A stretch of DNA of 64,000 nucleotides from Lithobates sylvaticus (Eukaryota; Chordata; Amphibia; Anura; Ranidae). The translations under genes were made by a program, and so were the position numbers. The notes beneath the pieces were generated by a model, which worked only from the letters and a program-made list of their open reading frames with translations, made no database searches and was not told the DNA's origin. The stretch covers positions 273,394,492-273,458,491 of the forward strand of contig CM053030.1 of assembly GCA_028564925.1 (NCBI GenBank). The letters run 5' to 3'. Below, in pieces: positions 1 through 10,178 of the stretch. Every line of letters begins with the position of its first letter. Position 1 is the stretch's first letter.

Positions 1-3000
1 GATCATATATTTTGTTCCCAGAAGCACCTATAGGACTTGAAGTGTGTTAGTCCCATCACACAGAGATCATATATTTTGTTCCCAGAAGCACCTATAGGAC
101 TTGAAGTGTGTTAGTCCCATCACACAGACCTATATTTTCTTCCCAGAAGCACCTATAGGACTTGAAGTGTGTTAGTCCCATCACACAGACCTATATTTTC
201 TTCCCAGAAGCACCTATAGGACTTGAAGTGTGTTAGTCCCATCACACAGAGATCCTATATTTTGTTCCCAGAAGCACCTATAGGACTTGAAGTGTGTTAG
301 TCCCATCACACAGAGATCATATATTTTGTTCCCAGAAGCACCTATAGGACTTGAAGTGTGTTAGTCCCATCACACAGAGATCATATATTTTGTTCCCAGA
401 AGCACCTATAGGACTTGAAGTGTGTTAGTCCCATCACACAGACCTATATTTTCTTCCCAGAAGCACCTATAGGACTTGAAGTGTGTTAGTCCCATCACAC
501 AGACCTATATTTTCTTCCCAGAAGCACCCATAGGACTTGAAGTGTGTTAGTCCCATCACACAGAGATCATATATTTTGTTCCCAGAAGCACCTATAGGAC
601 TTGAAGTGTGTTAGTCCCATCACACAGACCTATATTTTCTTCGCAGAAGCACCTATAGGACTTGAAGTGTGTTAGTCCCATCACACAGAGATCATATATT
701 TTGTTCCCAGAAGCACCTATAGGACTTGAAGTGTGTTAGTCCCATCACACAGAGATCATATATTTTGTTCCCAGAAGCACCTATAGGACTTGAAGTGTGT
801 TAGTCCCATCACACAGACCTATATTTTCTTCCCAGAAGCACCTATAGGACTTGAAGTGTGTTAGTCCCATCACACAGACCTATATTTTCTTCCCAGAAGC
901 ACCCATAGGACTTGAAGTGTGTTAGTCCCATCACACAGAGATCCTATATTTTGTTCCCAGAAGCACCTATAGGACTTGACGTGTGTTAGTCCCATCACAC
1001 AGACCTATATTTTCTTCCCAGAAGCACCCATAGGACTTGAAGTGTGTTAGTCCCATCACACAGAGATCATATATTTTGTTCCCAGAAGCACCTATAGGAC
1101 TTGAAGTGTGTTAGTCCCATCACACAGACCTATATTTTCTTCCCAGAAGCACCTATAGGACTTGAAGTGTGTTAGTCCCATCACACAGACATATATTTTC
1201 TTCCCAGAAGCACCCATAGGACTTGAAGTGTGTTAGTCCCATCACACAGAGATCATATATTTTGTTCCCAGAAGCACCTAAAGGACTTGAAGTGTGTTAG
1301 TCCCATCACACAGACCTATATTTTTTTCCCAGAAGCACCTATAGGACTTGAAGTGTGTTAGTCCCATCACACAGACCTATATTTTCTTCCCAGAAGCACC
1401 CATAGGACTTGAAGTGTGTTAGTCCCATCACACAGAGATCATATATTTTGTTCCCAGAAGCACCTAAAGGACTTGAAGTGTGTTAGTCCCATCACACAGA
1501 GATCATATATTTTGTTCCCAGAAGCACCTATAGGACTTGAAGTGTGTTAGTCCCATCACACAGAGATCATATATTTTGTTCCCAGAAGCACCTATAGGAC
1601 TTGAAGTGTGTTAGTCCCATCACACAGACCTATATTTTTTCCCCAGAAGCACCTATAGGACTTGAAGTGTGTTAGTCCCATCACACAGACCTATATTTTC
1701 TTCCCAGAAGCACCCATAGGACTTGAAGTGTGTTAGTCCCATCACACAGAGATCCTATATTTTGTTCCCAGAAGCACCTATAGGACTTGAAGTGTGTTAG
1801 TCCCATCACACAGACCTATATTTTCTTCCCAGAAGCACCCATAGGACTTGAAGTGTGTTAGTCCCATCACACAGAGATCATATATTTTGTTCCCAGAAGC
1901 ACCTATAGGACTTGAAGTGTGTTAGTCCCATCACACAGAGATCATATATTTTGTTCCCAGAAGCACCTATAGGACTTGAAGTGTGTTAGTCCCATCACAC
2001 AGACCTATATTTTCTTCCCAGAAGCACCTATAGGACTTGAAGTGTGTTAGTCCCATCACACAGACCTATATTTTCTTCCCAGAAGCACCCATAGGACTTG
2101 AAGTGTGTTAGTCCCATCACACAGAGATCCTATATTTGTTCCCAGAAGCACCTATAGGACTTGAAGTGTGTTAGTCCCATCACACAGAGATCATATATTT
2201 TGTTCCCAGAAGCACCTATAGGACTTGAAGTGTGTTAGTCCCATCACACAGAGATCATATATTTTGTTCCCAGAAGCACCTATAGGACTTGAAGTGTGTT
2301 AGTCCCATCACACAGACCTATATTTTCTTCCCAGAAGCACCTATAGGACTTGAAGTGTGTTAGTCCCATCACACAGACCTATATTTTCTTCCCAGAAGCA
2401 CCCATAGGACTTGAAGTGTGTTAGTCCCATCACACAGAGATCCTATATTTTGTTCCCAGAAGCACCTATAGGACTTGAAGTGTGTTAGTCCCATCACACA
2501 GACCTATATTTTCTTCCCAGAAGCACCCATAGGACTTGAAGTGTGTTAGTCCCATCACACAGAGATCATATATTTTGTTCCCAGAAGCACCTATAGGACT
2601 TGAAGTGTGTTAGTCCCATCACACAGAGATCATATATTTTGTTCCCAGAAGCACCTATAGGACTTGAAGTGTGTTAGTCCCATCACACAGACCTCCTATA
2701 TTTTCTTCCCAGAAGCACCTATATGACTTGAAGTGTGTTAGTCCCATCACACAGACCTATATTTTCTTCCCAGAAGCACCCATAGGACTTGAAGTGTGTT
2801 AGTCCATCACACAGAGATCCTATATTTTGTTCCCAGAAGCACCTATAGGACTTGAAGTGTGTTAGTCCCATCACACAGAGCTCCTATATTTTCTTCCCAG
2901 AAGCACCCATAGGACTTGAAGTGTGTTAGTCCCATCACACAGAGCTCATATATTTTGTTCCCAGAAGCACCCATAGGACTTCTAGTGTGTTAGTGGCATC

Positions 3001-3490
3001 ACACAGAGCTCCTATATTTTCTTCTCAGCAGCACCCACAGGACTTCGAGTGTGTTAGTGGCATCACACAGAGCTCCTCTATTTTCTTTGCAGAAGCACCC
3101 ATAGGACTTCTAGTGTGTTAGTGGCATCACACAGAGCTCCTATATTTTCTTCTCAGCAGCACCCACAGGACTTCTAGTGTGTTAGTGGCATCACACAGAG
3201 CTCCTCTATTTTCTTTGCAGAAGCACCCACAGGACTTCTAGTGTGTTAGTGGCATCACACAGAGCTCCTCTATTTTCTTTGCAGAAGCACCCATAGGACT
3301 TCTAGTGTGTTAGTGGCATCACACAGAGCTCCTATATTTTCTTCTCAGCAGCACCCACAGGACTTCTAGTGTGTTAGTGGCATCACACAGAGCTCCTCTA
3401 TTTTCTTTGCAGAAGCACCCATAGGACTTCTAGTGTGTTAGTGGCATCACACAGAGCTCCTATATATTCTTCTCAGCAGCACCCACAGGA
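1..3490 (+). repeat. 61-64 bp tandem array upstream of hAT-1 transposase
   Basis: About 55 head-to-tail units run from the window edge to within about 15 bp of the transposase ATG. Two main unit types differ in their first bases: a 64 bp form starting GATCATATATTTTGTTCCC and a 61 bp form starting ACCTATATTTTCTTCCC. Both share the core AGAAGCACC-TAGGACTTGAAGTGTG. From about 2941 onward the units are more diverged and start GAGCTCCT, with GTGGCATCACACA at the end. The array is directly visible. I infer that it is the 5' UTR or an intron of the hAT element, because a related copy (50157 onward) has an array between its TATA box and its ATG. The left end lies outside the window. Confidence 0.97.
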
Positions 3491-3502
3491 CTACCGACTA
3501 CA

Positions 3503-6500
3503 ATGGCTGGAAGACCGCCAAGGGGAGGCAGAGCGTGCAGAGCCAAGAACACAGGGCAGGCAGGCTCTGTTTCTAGTGGACGTGGCCGTGGCCGTGGCCG
3601 TGGACGTGGTCGTGCATCGTCATCAGCACGTGGCCATGGGACACGCGCGTCTTTGTTTTCGGCAGCTGGACATGTGGAGCCGCATCATGCTGAAGGCTTG
3701 GTAGAATGGATGACCAAGCCCTCCTCATCCTCCTCATCCTCTCTCACCCAGGCTCAGGGTACTGGCAGAGCATCATCAGCCACCCCTTCCCTAGACCCAC
3801 CATGTCCTCCTGAGGAGTCCCCCGAACTCTTTGAGCACAGTGTTGGGTACATGCTCCAGGAGGATGCCCAACGATTCGAAGGCTCGGATGATGATACCCA
3901 GCTTGAGGAATCTGGCAGTACTGTTCCACCAGCTGCAGCTTACTGCCAGGTTTGCTCTAGTGGTGAAGAGGGAGGGGATGATGAGGTCACTGACTCCACG
4001 TGGGTGCCTGAAGGGAGAGAGGATGAGGAGGAGGACGAGGAGGAGGAGGATGCGGCGTCACATGTCCAACGAGGCAGGATGCCCCCTGGAGGCCAGGTAG
4101 AGGCCAGCACAGCAACTGTACAACACCGCAGAGCTCCGCCTGTGCAGGGCGCTGCCTCTGCACGTTATCAGAAAAGTTCTTTGGTGTGGGCCTTTTTTGA
4201 GACGAGTGCATCAGATCGCACCACTGCTATTTGCAATATTTGTCTCAAGCGTATCTCGCGTGGCCAAAACATCAGCCACTTGGGCACCACAAGCATGACC
4301 AGACATATGTCGACCTGCCATGCAGCTCGTTGGCAGGCACACATAAAAGACCCACACCAAAGAACTAAGCGGACCTCTCCTTGCTCCTCATCAGCTGGGA
4401 TCTCCATCCCCACTACACCTTCAGTCCTCTCTGAAAGCTGCTCTGAGAGGACTGAAGGTGTAGAATTAGGTGTGTCACAACCAAGTACTTGCAGTACACC
4501 GACGTCCGATTGCAGCAGGCAAATTTCCCTGCCCCAGCTGCTGGACCGTAGAAAGAAGTACACTCCCAGCCATCCACATGCCCAGCGGTTGAATGCTAGC
4601 TTGGCTAAATTGCTAGCACTTCAACTGCTGCCTTTTCAGTTGGTAGACTCGGCCCCCTTCCGTGAGTTTGTTCAATGTGCGGTTCCTCAGTGGCAGGTTC
4701 CCAAACGCCACTTTTTCTCACGGAAGGCGATTCCGTCTCTCTACCGGCATGTGGAGGGCAATGTCCATGCCTCGCTGGACAGGGCGGTCAGCGGTAAGGT
4801 GCATATTACCGCTGACTCATGGTCCAGCAGGCATGGACAGGGACGGTACCTTTCATTCACGGCCCATTGGGTCACTCTATTGGCAGCTGGGAGGGATGCA
4901 GGACAAGGTGCAGTAGTGTTGGAGGTTGTTCCGCCACCACGCCTCCAAAACGCTACTACTGCTACTGGTTGTGACACACCTCTCTCCTCCACCCCCTCCT
5001 CTTCTTCTTCCTCCAGTTCTCTGTCCTTGGAACCAGCGGTGCTCCGTAGGCGTACAAGGGGCTACGCAAGTACGCAGGCAAAAAGATGCCATGCCGTGCT
5101 TGCGCTGGTGTGTTTGGGGGACAGGAGCCACACTGGGCCAGAGGTTCTGGCAGCTCTGCAGGGGCAGGCCGAGAGGTGGTTGACGCCACGTCAGCTTAAG
5201 CCAGGAATGGTCGTTTCTGACAATGGCACCAACCTCCTCTCCGCCCTGCGACAGGGGCAGCTCACCCATGTGCCCTGCATGGCTCACGTCCTCAACCTGG
5301 TGGTGCAGCGGTTCTTGGGCAGGTTCCCAGGCTTACAGGATGTCCTGAGGCAGGCCAGGAAAGTCTGTGTGCATTTCCGCCGATCTTATAATGCCAGTGC
5401 TCGGCTGACTGAGCTGCAAAAGGAGCTGAACCTGCCCAAGAACCGCCTAATATGTGACATGCCCACCAGGTGGAACTCAACGTTGGCCATGCTGCAGCGA
5501 CTGCACACGCAGCAGAGGGCCATCAATGAGTACCTTTGCGACTATGGCACCAGGACAGGGTCAGGGGAGCTTGGTTTTTTTTCCCCACGTCAGTGGAGCA
5601 TGATCAGGGATGCATGCACTGTCCTCTCACCATTTGAGGAGGCCACGAGGATGGTGAGCAGTGACAGTGCATGCATCAGTGACACTGTCCCTCTTGTCCA
5701 CCTGTTGGAGCATACGCTGCGTGGGATAATGGACAGGGCACTTGAGGCAGAACAGAGGCAGGAAGAGGAGGACTTCCTTGCCTCTCAAGGCCCCCTTTAT
5801 CCGGACAGTGTTCCTTCTGTCCCACCCATCACACAGGAAGAGGATGAGGAGGAGGAGGAGGAGGAGGAGGATTGTGTGAGCATGGAGGTGGAGCCTGGCA
5901 CTCAGCATCAGCAGCAGCAGTCTTTTAGGGATGATGTACAGTCCCAACAAACCAGTGGACTTGTACGTGGCTGGGAGGAGGTGGCTGGCGATCATGTCAT
6001 CCTCAGTGACCCAGAAGACTCCGGACCGAATGCCTCAGCTAACCTACGCTGCATGGCCTCCCTGATCCTGCAAAGCCTGCGGAAGGATCCTCGTGTTCTT
6101 CGGATCAAGGAGAGGGACCATTACTGGCTGGCCACTCTCCTTGATCCGCGGTACAAGGGTAAGGTTGCGGACCTTATCTTGCCGTCGCAGAGGGAGCAGA
6201 GGATGAGACATCTCAGGGAGGCCTTGCAGAAAGGTCTGTGCAACGCGTTCCCAGAAACTGGGAGGCTACAAACTCCTGGTCCTGGGCGACAAGTTGCTGA
6301 GGCTTCGGTCAGTAGCAGAAGGAGCGGTGGGGAAGGTGGACGTCTGACCGATGCGTTCAGACAATTTTTTAGTCCGCAGCCCCAAGGTATGATCGGTTCC
6401 AGCAACCATCGCCAGCGTCTGATATACATGGTGCAGGAATACCTTGGGGCAAGGTCAGACTTGGACACCTTTCCCACCGAAAATCCTCTGGCTTACTGGG

Positions 6501-6730
6501 TCCTGAGGATGGATCACTGGCCAGAGCTTGCACAGTATGCAATTGAGCTACTGGCCTGTCCTGCCTCCAGCGTTCTTTCCGAACGCACATTCAGTGCTGC
6601 TGGAGGATTTGTCACCGATCATAGGGTGCGCCTGTCCACCGCCTCGGTTGATCGACTGACCTTCATCAAAATGAATCAGTCTTGGATCACCACCAGCTAC
6701 CAGGCACCTGAGGCGGATATAACCGAATAA
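3503..6730 (+). CDS. hAT superfamily transposase with BED zinc finger, intact
   Basis: This 1075-residue open frame encodes the enzyme that would cut and re-insert hAT elements in the nucleus. The N-terminus (about 1-200) is low complexity: an RG-rich stretch, serine runs and acidic DEEEDEEEED. A BED-type zinc finger lies at about 224-272, with CNIC and a distal TRHMSTCH. The RNase H-like core follows: TADSWSS (first acidic residue near 437), VSDNGTNL (near 573), then PCMAHVLNLVV and PTRWNST. The C-terminal hAT dimerisation region at about 993-1060 contains ACPASSVLSERTFSAAG. I chose the ATG at 3503 because the paralogue at 62400 starts with the same SGRPPR/AGRPPR sequence. A large acidic insertion (about 775-830) interrupts the core, as in other hAT/ZBED proteins. 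No stop or frameshift is seen, so activity is possible but not shown. The overlapping minus-strand frames are shadows. Confidence 0.95.
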   Translation: MAGRPPRGGRACRAKNTGQAGSVSSGRGRGRGRGRGRASSSARGHGTRASLFSAAGHVEPHHAEGLVEWMTKPSSSSSSSLTQAQGTGRASSATPSLDPPCPPEESPELFEHSVGYMLQEDAQRFEGSDDDTQLEESGSTVPPAAAYCQVCSSGEEGGDDEVTDSTWVPEGREDEEEDEEEEDAASHVQRGRMPPGGQVEASTATVQHRRAPPVQGAASARYQKSSLVWAFFETSASDRTTAICNICLKRISRGQNISHLGTTSMTRHMSTCHAARWQAHIKDPHQRTKRTSPCSSSAGISIPTTPSVLSESCSERTEGVELGVSQPSTCSTPTSDCSRQISLPQLLDRRKKYTPSHPHAQRLNASLAKLLALQLLPFQLVDSAPFREFVQCAVPQWQVPKRHFFSRKAIPSLYRHVEGNVHASLDRAVSGKVHITADSWSSRHGQGRYLSFTAHWVTLLAAGRDAGQGAVVLEVVPPPRLQNATTATGCDTPLSSTPSSSSSSSSLSLEPAVLRRRTRGYASTQAKRCHAVLALVCLGDRSHTGPEVLAALQGQAERWLTPRQLKPGMVVSDNGTNLLSALRQGQLTHVPCMAHVLNLVVQRFLGRFPGLQDVLRQARKVCVHFRRSYNASARLTELQKELNLPKNRLICDMPTRWNSTLAMLQRLHTQQRAINEYLCDYGTRTGSGELGFFSPRQWSMIRDACTVLSPFEEATRMVSSDSACISDTVPLVHLLEHTLRGIMDRALEAEQRQEEEDFLASQGPLYPDSVPSVPPITQEEDEEEEEEEEDCVSMEVEPGTQHQQQQSFRDDVQSQQTSGLVRGWEEVAGDHVILSDPEDSGPNASANLRCMASLILQSLRKDPRVLRIKERDHYWLATLLDPRYKGKVADLILPSQREQRMRHLREALQKGLCNAFPETGRLQTPGPGRQVAEASVSSRRSGGEGGRLTDAFRQFFSPQPQGMIGSSNHRQRLIYMVQEYLGARSDLDTFPTENPLAYWVLRMDHWPELAQYAIELLACPASSVLSERTFSAAGGFVTDHRVRLSTASVDRLTFIKMNQSWITTSYQAPEADITE

Positions 6731-6840
6731 TTTTTAATATCACATCCCTTCAAGACTGCCTATGCTGATGCTGAGTGACTGTCCTCTTATGTTCACTGAC
6801 TATCCTCTTCCTCCTCCTCAATGATCCATGCCACCACACC
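6731..6840 (+). other. hAT-1 transposase 3' flank
   Basis: A short AT- and C-rich spacer lies between the stop codon and the first unit of the downstream array. No separate gene is visible. Confidence 0.5.
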
Positions 6841-7895
6841 AGTGCCTAAGGCACAATTTTTCAGCCCCTGTTTAACAGGGGCGTGTACATACAATTTTTT
6901 ATAAAAAAATGCTTCGCAACACGTGTGACTGCTGTGCTCCAAGTACAGTATCTGTGAGGGGTTGCAGTGTTGTGGCACCAGCACCAGTGCCTAAGGCAAA
7001 TTTTTCAGCCCCTGTTTAACAGGGGCGTGTACTTACAATTTTTTAAAAAAATGCTTCGCAACACGTGTGACTGCTGTGCTCCAAGTACAGTATCTGTGAG
7101 GGGTTGCAGTGTTGTGGCACCAGCACCAGTGCCTAAGGCAAATTTTTCAGCCCCTGTTTAACAGGGGCGTGTACTTACAATTTTTTTTTAAAAAAATGCT
7201 TCGCAACACGTGTGACTGCTGTGCTCCAAGTACAGTATCTGTGAGGGGTTGCAGTGTTGTGGCACCAGCACCAGTGCCTAAGGCACAATTTTTCAGCCCC
7301 TGTTTAACAGGGGCGGGTAATTACAATTTTTAAATAAAAAATGCTTCGCAACACGTGTGACTGCTGTGCTCCAAGTACAGTATCTGTGAGGGGTTGCAGT
7401 GTTGTGGCACCAGCACCAGTGCCTAAGGCACAATTTTTCAGCCCCTGTTTAACAGGGGCGGGTAATTACAATTTTTAAAAAAAATGCTTCGCAACACGTG
7501 TGACTGCTGTGCTCCAAGTACAGTATCTGTGAGGGGTTGCAGTGTTGTGGCACCAGCACCAGTGCCTAAGGCACAATTTTTCAGCCCCTGTTTAACAGGG
7601 GCGGGTAATTACAATTTTTTTAAAAAAATGCTTCGCAACACGTGTGACTGCTGTGCTCCAAGTACAGTATCTGTGAGGGGTTGCAGTGTTGTGGCACCAG
7701 CACCAGTGCCTAAGGCACAATTTTTCAGCCCCTGTTTAACAGGGGCGGGTAATTACAATTTTTTAAAAAAATGCTTCGCAACACGTGTGACTGCTGTGCT
7801 CCAAGTACAGTATCTGTGAGGGGTTGCAGTGTTGTGGCACCAGCACCAGTGCCTAAGGCACAATTTTTCAGCCCCTGTTTAACAGGGGCGGGTAA
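6840..7895 (+). repeat. ~142-146 bp tandem array in the hAT-1 3' region
   Basis: Seven to eight units are recognisable by the recurring CAGCCCCTG-TAACAGGGGCG, an A-rich run, ATGCTTCGCAACACGTGTG and CACCAGCACCAGTGCC. Unit-to-unit identity is very high, with differences mainly in the A-run length. Each unit holds a short perfect inverted repeat, GCCCCTGTT/AACAGGGGC. Small open frames across the array (such as 7484-7819) repeat with its period and are not genes. Confidence 0.96.
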
Positions 7896-8395
7896 TTACA
7901 AATCTTGATCTAATAGTTCACAGCAGGGCCCATTCCTGCGCCCACCAAGAGTAACTATGAGGGCCTACAGTCTTGTGGCAACACCGTCCACCACCACCGC
8001 CAAAGGCCCAATTTTTCTGCCCTGTTCATCAGGTGCTTGCAATTACAAATCTTGATCTAATAACTCACAGCAGGGCCCATTCCTGCGCCCACCAAGAGTA
8101 ACTATGAGGGCCTACAGTCTTGTGGCAACACCGTCCACCACCACCGCCAAAGGCCCAATTTTTCTGCCCTGTTCATCAGGTGCTTGCAATTACAAATCTT
8201 GATCTAATAACTCACAGCAGGGCCCATTCCTGCGCCCACCAAGAGTAACTGTGAGAGCTTACAGTCTTGTGGCAACACCGTCCACCACCACCACCACCAC
8301 CCCCAATTTTTCTGCCCTGTTCAACAGGTGCATGCAATTACAAATCTTGATCTATTAACTCACAGCAGGGCCCATTCCTGTGCCCACCAGTCTTG
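7896..8395 (+). repeat. ~144 bp tandem array, second unit family, hAT-1 3' region
   Basis: Three full units and a partial one begin near AATCTTGATCTAATA and contain CACAGCAGGGCCCATTCC, CAGTCTTGTGGCAACACC and CCAATTTTTCTGCCC. The order of landmarks (GTTGTGGCACCAGCACC-like block, AATTTTTC-GCCC block, AATTACAA) parallels the preceding array. The two unit families therefore look like diverged versions of one monomer. Confidence 0.9.
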
Positions 8396-9249
8396 TGGCT
8401 ACACCAACATCTAATAGGGCAAATTTCTGCAGAGTATATACGCCAGGCCCCTACTTTCAAACATCCAACTTACAAACGACTCCTACTTGCAAATGGAAAG
8501 AGAAAACAGGAAGTGAGAGGAAATCTACCCCTAGGAAGGGAAATTCTATCCTGTTAGATTTAATTTGGGAAAAAGGTATCTCCTCTCTACTGATACTTTA
8601 TCACCAATCCTTGTTTCAATTAAAACCCCACTTTTTCCAAAAACATTTGTCATTGGGACGGAAAGTTAGGTGACATGTTCTGAACAGATGTGCAAAGACA
8701 GCAAATGTTACAGGGGTGATAACCCCTCCCTATGTTCTCCAAAAAGCTTAAAAATAGATTTTTTTGGGATGGAGCTACACTTCATAATGTACCTGTTCAG
8801 ATTCTACTTAAGAACAAACCTAAAGCCGCAAGTGGTTTTAAATGGCTTCTTTTTTTCCTTTACAAATGTCATTTTGTGCAAGGACAGTTCTAAACACGGG
8901 AAACACATGCCACTTCACAGGCATACTTTAGACACCCCACAGGTACCATATTTAAAGGAAAATTTCACTTTTTTTTTTTCACTTTATGCATCATTAAAAT
9001 GACTGCTCCCGAAAAAACGTTAGTTTTTAAAAGTTCTTTTTGCATTGATATATGTCCCCTGGGGCAGGACCCGGGTCCCCAAACCTGTTTTATGACATTA
9101 ACATGCATATTGGCCGTTGTAATTAGCACTTTTGATTTTCGAACGTTCGCGTCCATTATAACGTATAGGGTTCGAAAATTCGCGCGAACTTTCGGTCGGT
9201 TCGAAGGTTCTGGTGCGAACCGAACCCGGGGGTGTTCGGCTCATCCCTA
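8396..9249 (+). other. hAT-1 3' terminal region and right end
   Basis: This is non-coding sequence shared with the right ends of other hAT copies in the window. The stretch from about 8830 (ACAGTTCTAAACACGGGAAA, CTTCACAGGCATACT) matches 49090-49508 and, in part, 15533-15809. The last bases GTTCGGCTCATCCCTA form the terminal repeat. Short open frames here are not conserved as coding between copies. Confidence 0.85.
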
Positions 9250-10109
9250 CTTGACACCATCTGAATCAAATAAGTTTATCTTGGTCTCATCAGACTACAG
9301 GACATGGTTCCAGTAATCCATGCCCTAAGTCTGCTTCTCTTCATCAAACAGTTTGCAGGCTTTCTTTTGAATCATCTTTAGAAGAGGCTTTGTTCCATGC
9401 AGACCAATTTGATGCAGTGTGTGGCGTATGGTCTGAGCACTGACAGGCTGACCCCCCACCCCTTCAACCTCTGCAGCAATGCTAGCAGCACTCATACATC
9501 TATTTCCCAAAAGCAACCTCTGGATATGACTCTGAGCACATTCACTCAACTTCTCTGGTCGACCTAGGCAAAGCCTGTTCTGAGTGGAACCTGTCCTCTT
9601 AAACCACTGTATGGTCTAGGCCACAGTACTGCAGCTCAGTTTCAGGGTCTTGGCAATCTTCTTATAGCCCATAACAACTTTATGTAGAGCAACAATTCTT
9701 TTTTTCAGATCCTCAGAGAGTTCTTTGCCATGAGGTGCCATGTTGAACTTCCAGTGACCAGTATGAGAGAGTGAGAGCGATAACACCAAATTTAACACTC
9801 CTGCTCTCCATTCACACATGAGACCTTGTAACACTAACGAGTCATATGACACCGGGGGGGAAATGGCTAATTGGGGACCAATTTGGACATTTTCACTTAG
9901 GGGTGTACTTACCTTTGTTGCCAGCGGTTTAGACATTAATGGCTGTGTGTTGAGTTATTTTGAGGGGACAGCAAATTTACACTGTTATACAAGCTGTACA
10001 CTCACTACTTTACATTGTAGCAAAGTGTAATTTCTTCAGTGTTGTCACATGAAAAGTTATATTAAAATATTTACAAAAATGTGAGGGGTGCACTCACTTT
10101 TGTGAGATA

Positions 10110-10110
<1 letters not shown>
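9250..10110 (-). pseudogene. Tc1/mariner transposase remnant (N-terminal half), copy A
   Basis: Read on the minus strand, the start MAPHGKELSEDLKKRIVAL is followed by a helix-turn-helix (GYKKIAKTLKLSCSTV), the usual DNA-binding head of Tc1 transposases. The sequence then continues toward the catalytic domain up to 9250, where hAT-1 has landed. The plus-strand right end (GAGGGGTGCACTCACTTTTGTG) is the terminal repeat. The frame is broken in several places and the catalytic half lies on the far side of hAT-1. A close relative is at 38640-40165. Confidence 0.85.

Positions 10111-10177
<67 letters not shown>
10110..10177. repeat. (TA)n microsatellite at the junction of two Tc1 elements
   Basis: A pure TA run of about 66 bp separates the terminal repeats of Tc1 copies A and B. 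Tc1 elements duplicate a TA dinucleotide on insertion, so the run probably grew from that target. Confidence 0.9.

Positions 10178-10178
<1 letters not shown>

Larger units (their letters stand above)
1..9249 (+). mobile_element. hAT-1, autonomous hAT transposon, right part (left end outside window)
   Basis: The element comprises the upstream tandem array, the intact transposase (3503-6730), the downstream arrays (6840-8390), a 3' region and the right terminus GTTCGGCTCATCCCTA ending at 9249. The same terminus, reverse complemented as TAGGGATGAGC, opens the second hAT copy at 50157. It also matches the right end of the non-autonomous hAT at 46577-49508, which has a confirmed 8-bp duplication. 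The right flank CTTGACAC falls inside a Tc1 transposase gene, so hAT-1 inserted into that Tc1. An 8-bp CTTGACAC would be expected left of the missing end. An uninterrupted ORF suggests a fairly young insertion. Confidence 0.9.

Noticed and set aside
1-3490. CRISPR-like regular array
   Set aside because: Units are joined directly, without unique spacers, and the setting is a vertebrate-type transposon.
3744-6590. Minus-strand ORFs opposite the hAT transposase (up to 136 codons)
   Set aside because: Shadows of the real frame; no motif, and the sense protein has clear hAT domains.
6967-7819. Series of small ORFs (MLRNTCDCCAPSTVSVRG type)
   Set aside because: They repeat with the 142-146 bp tandem period and exist only because the array is homogeneous.
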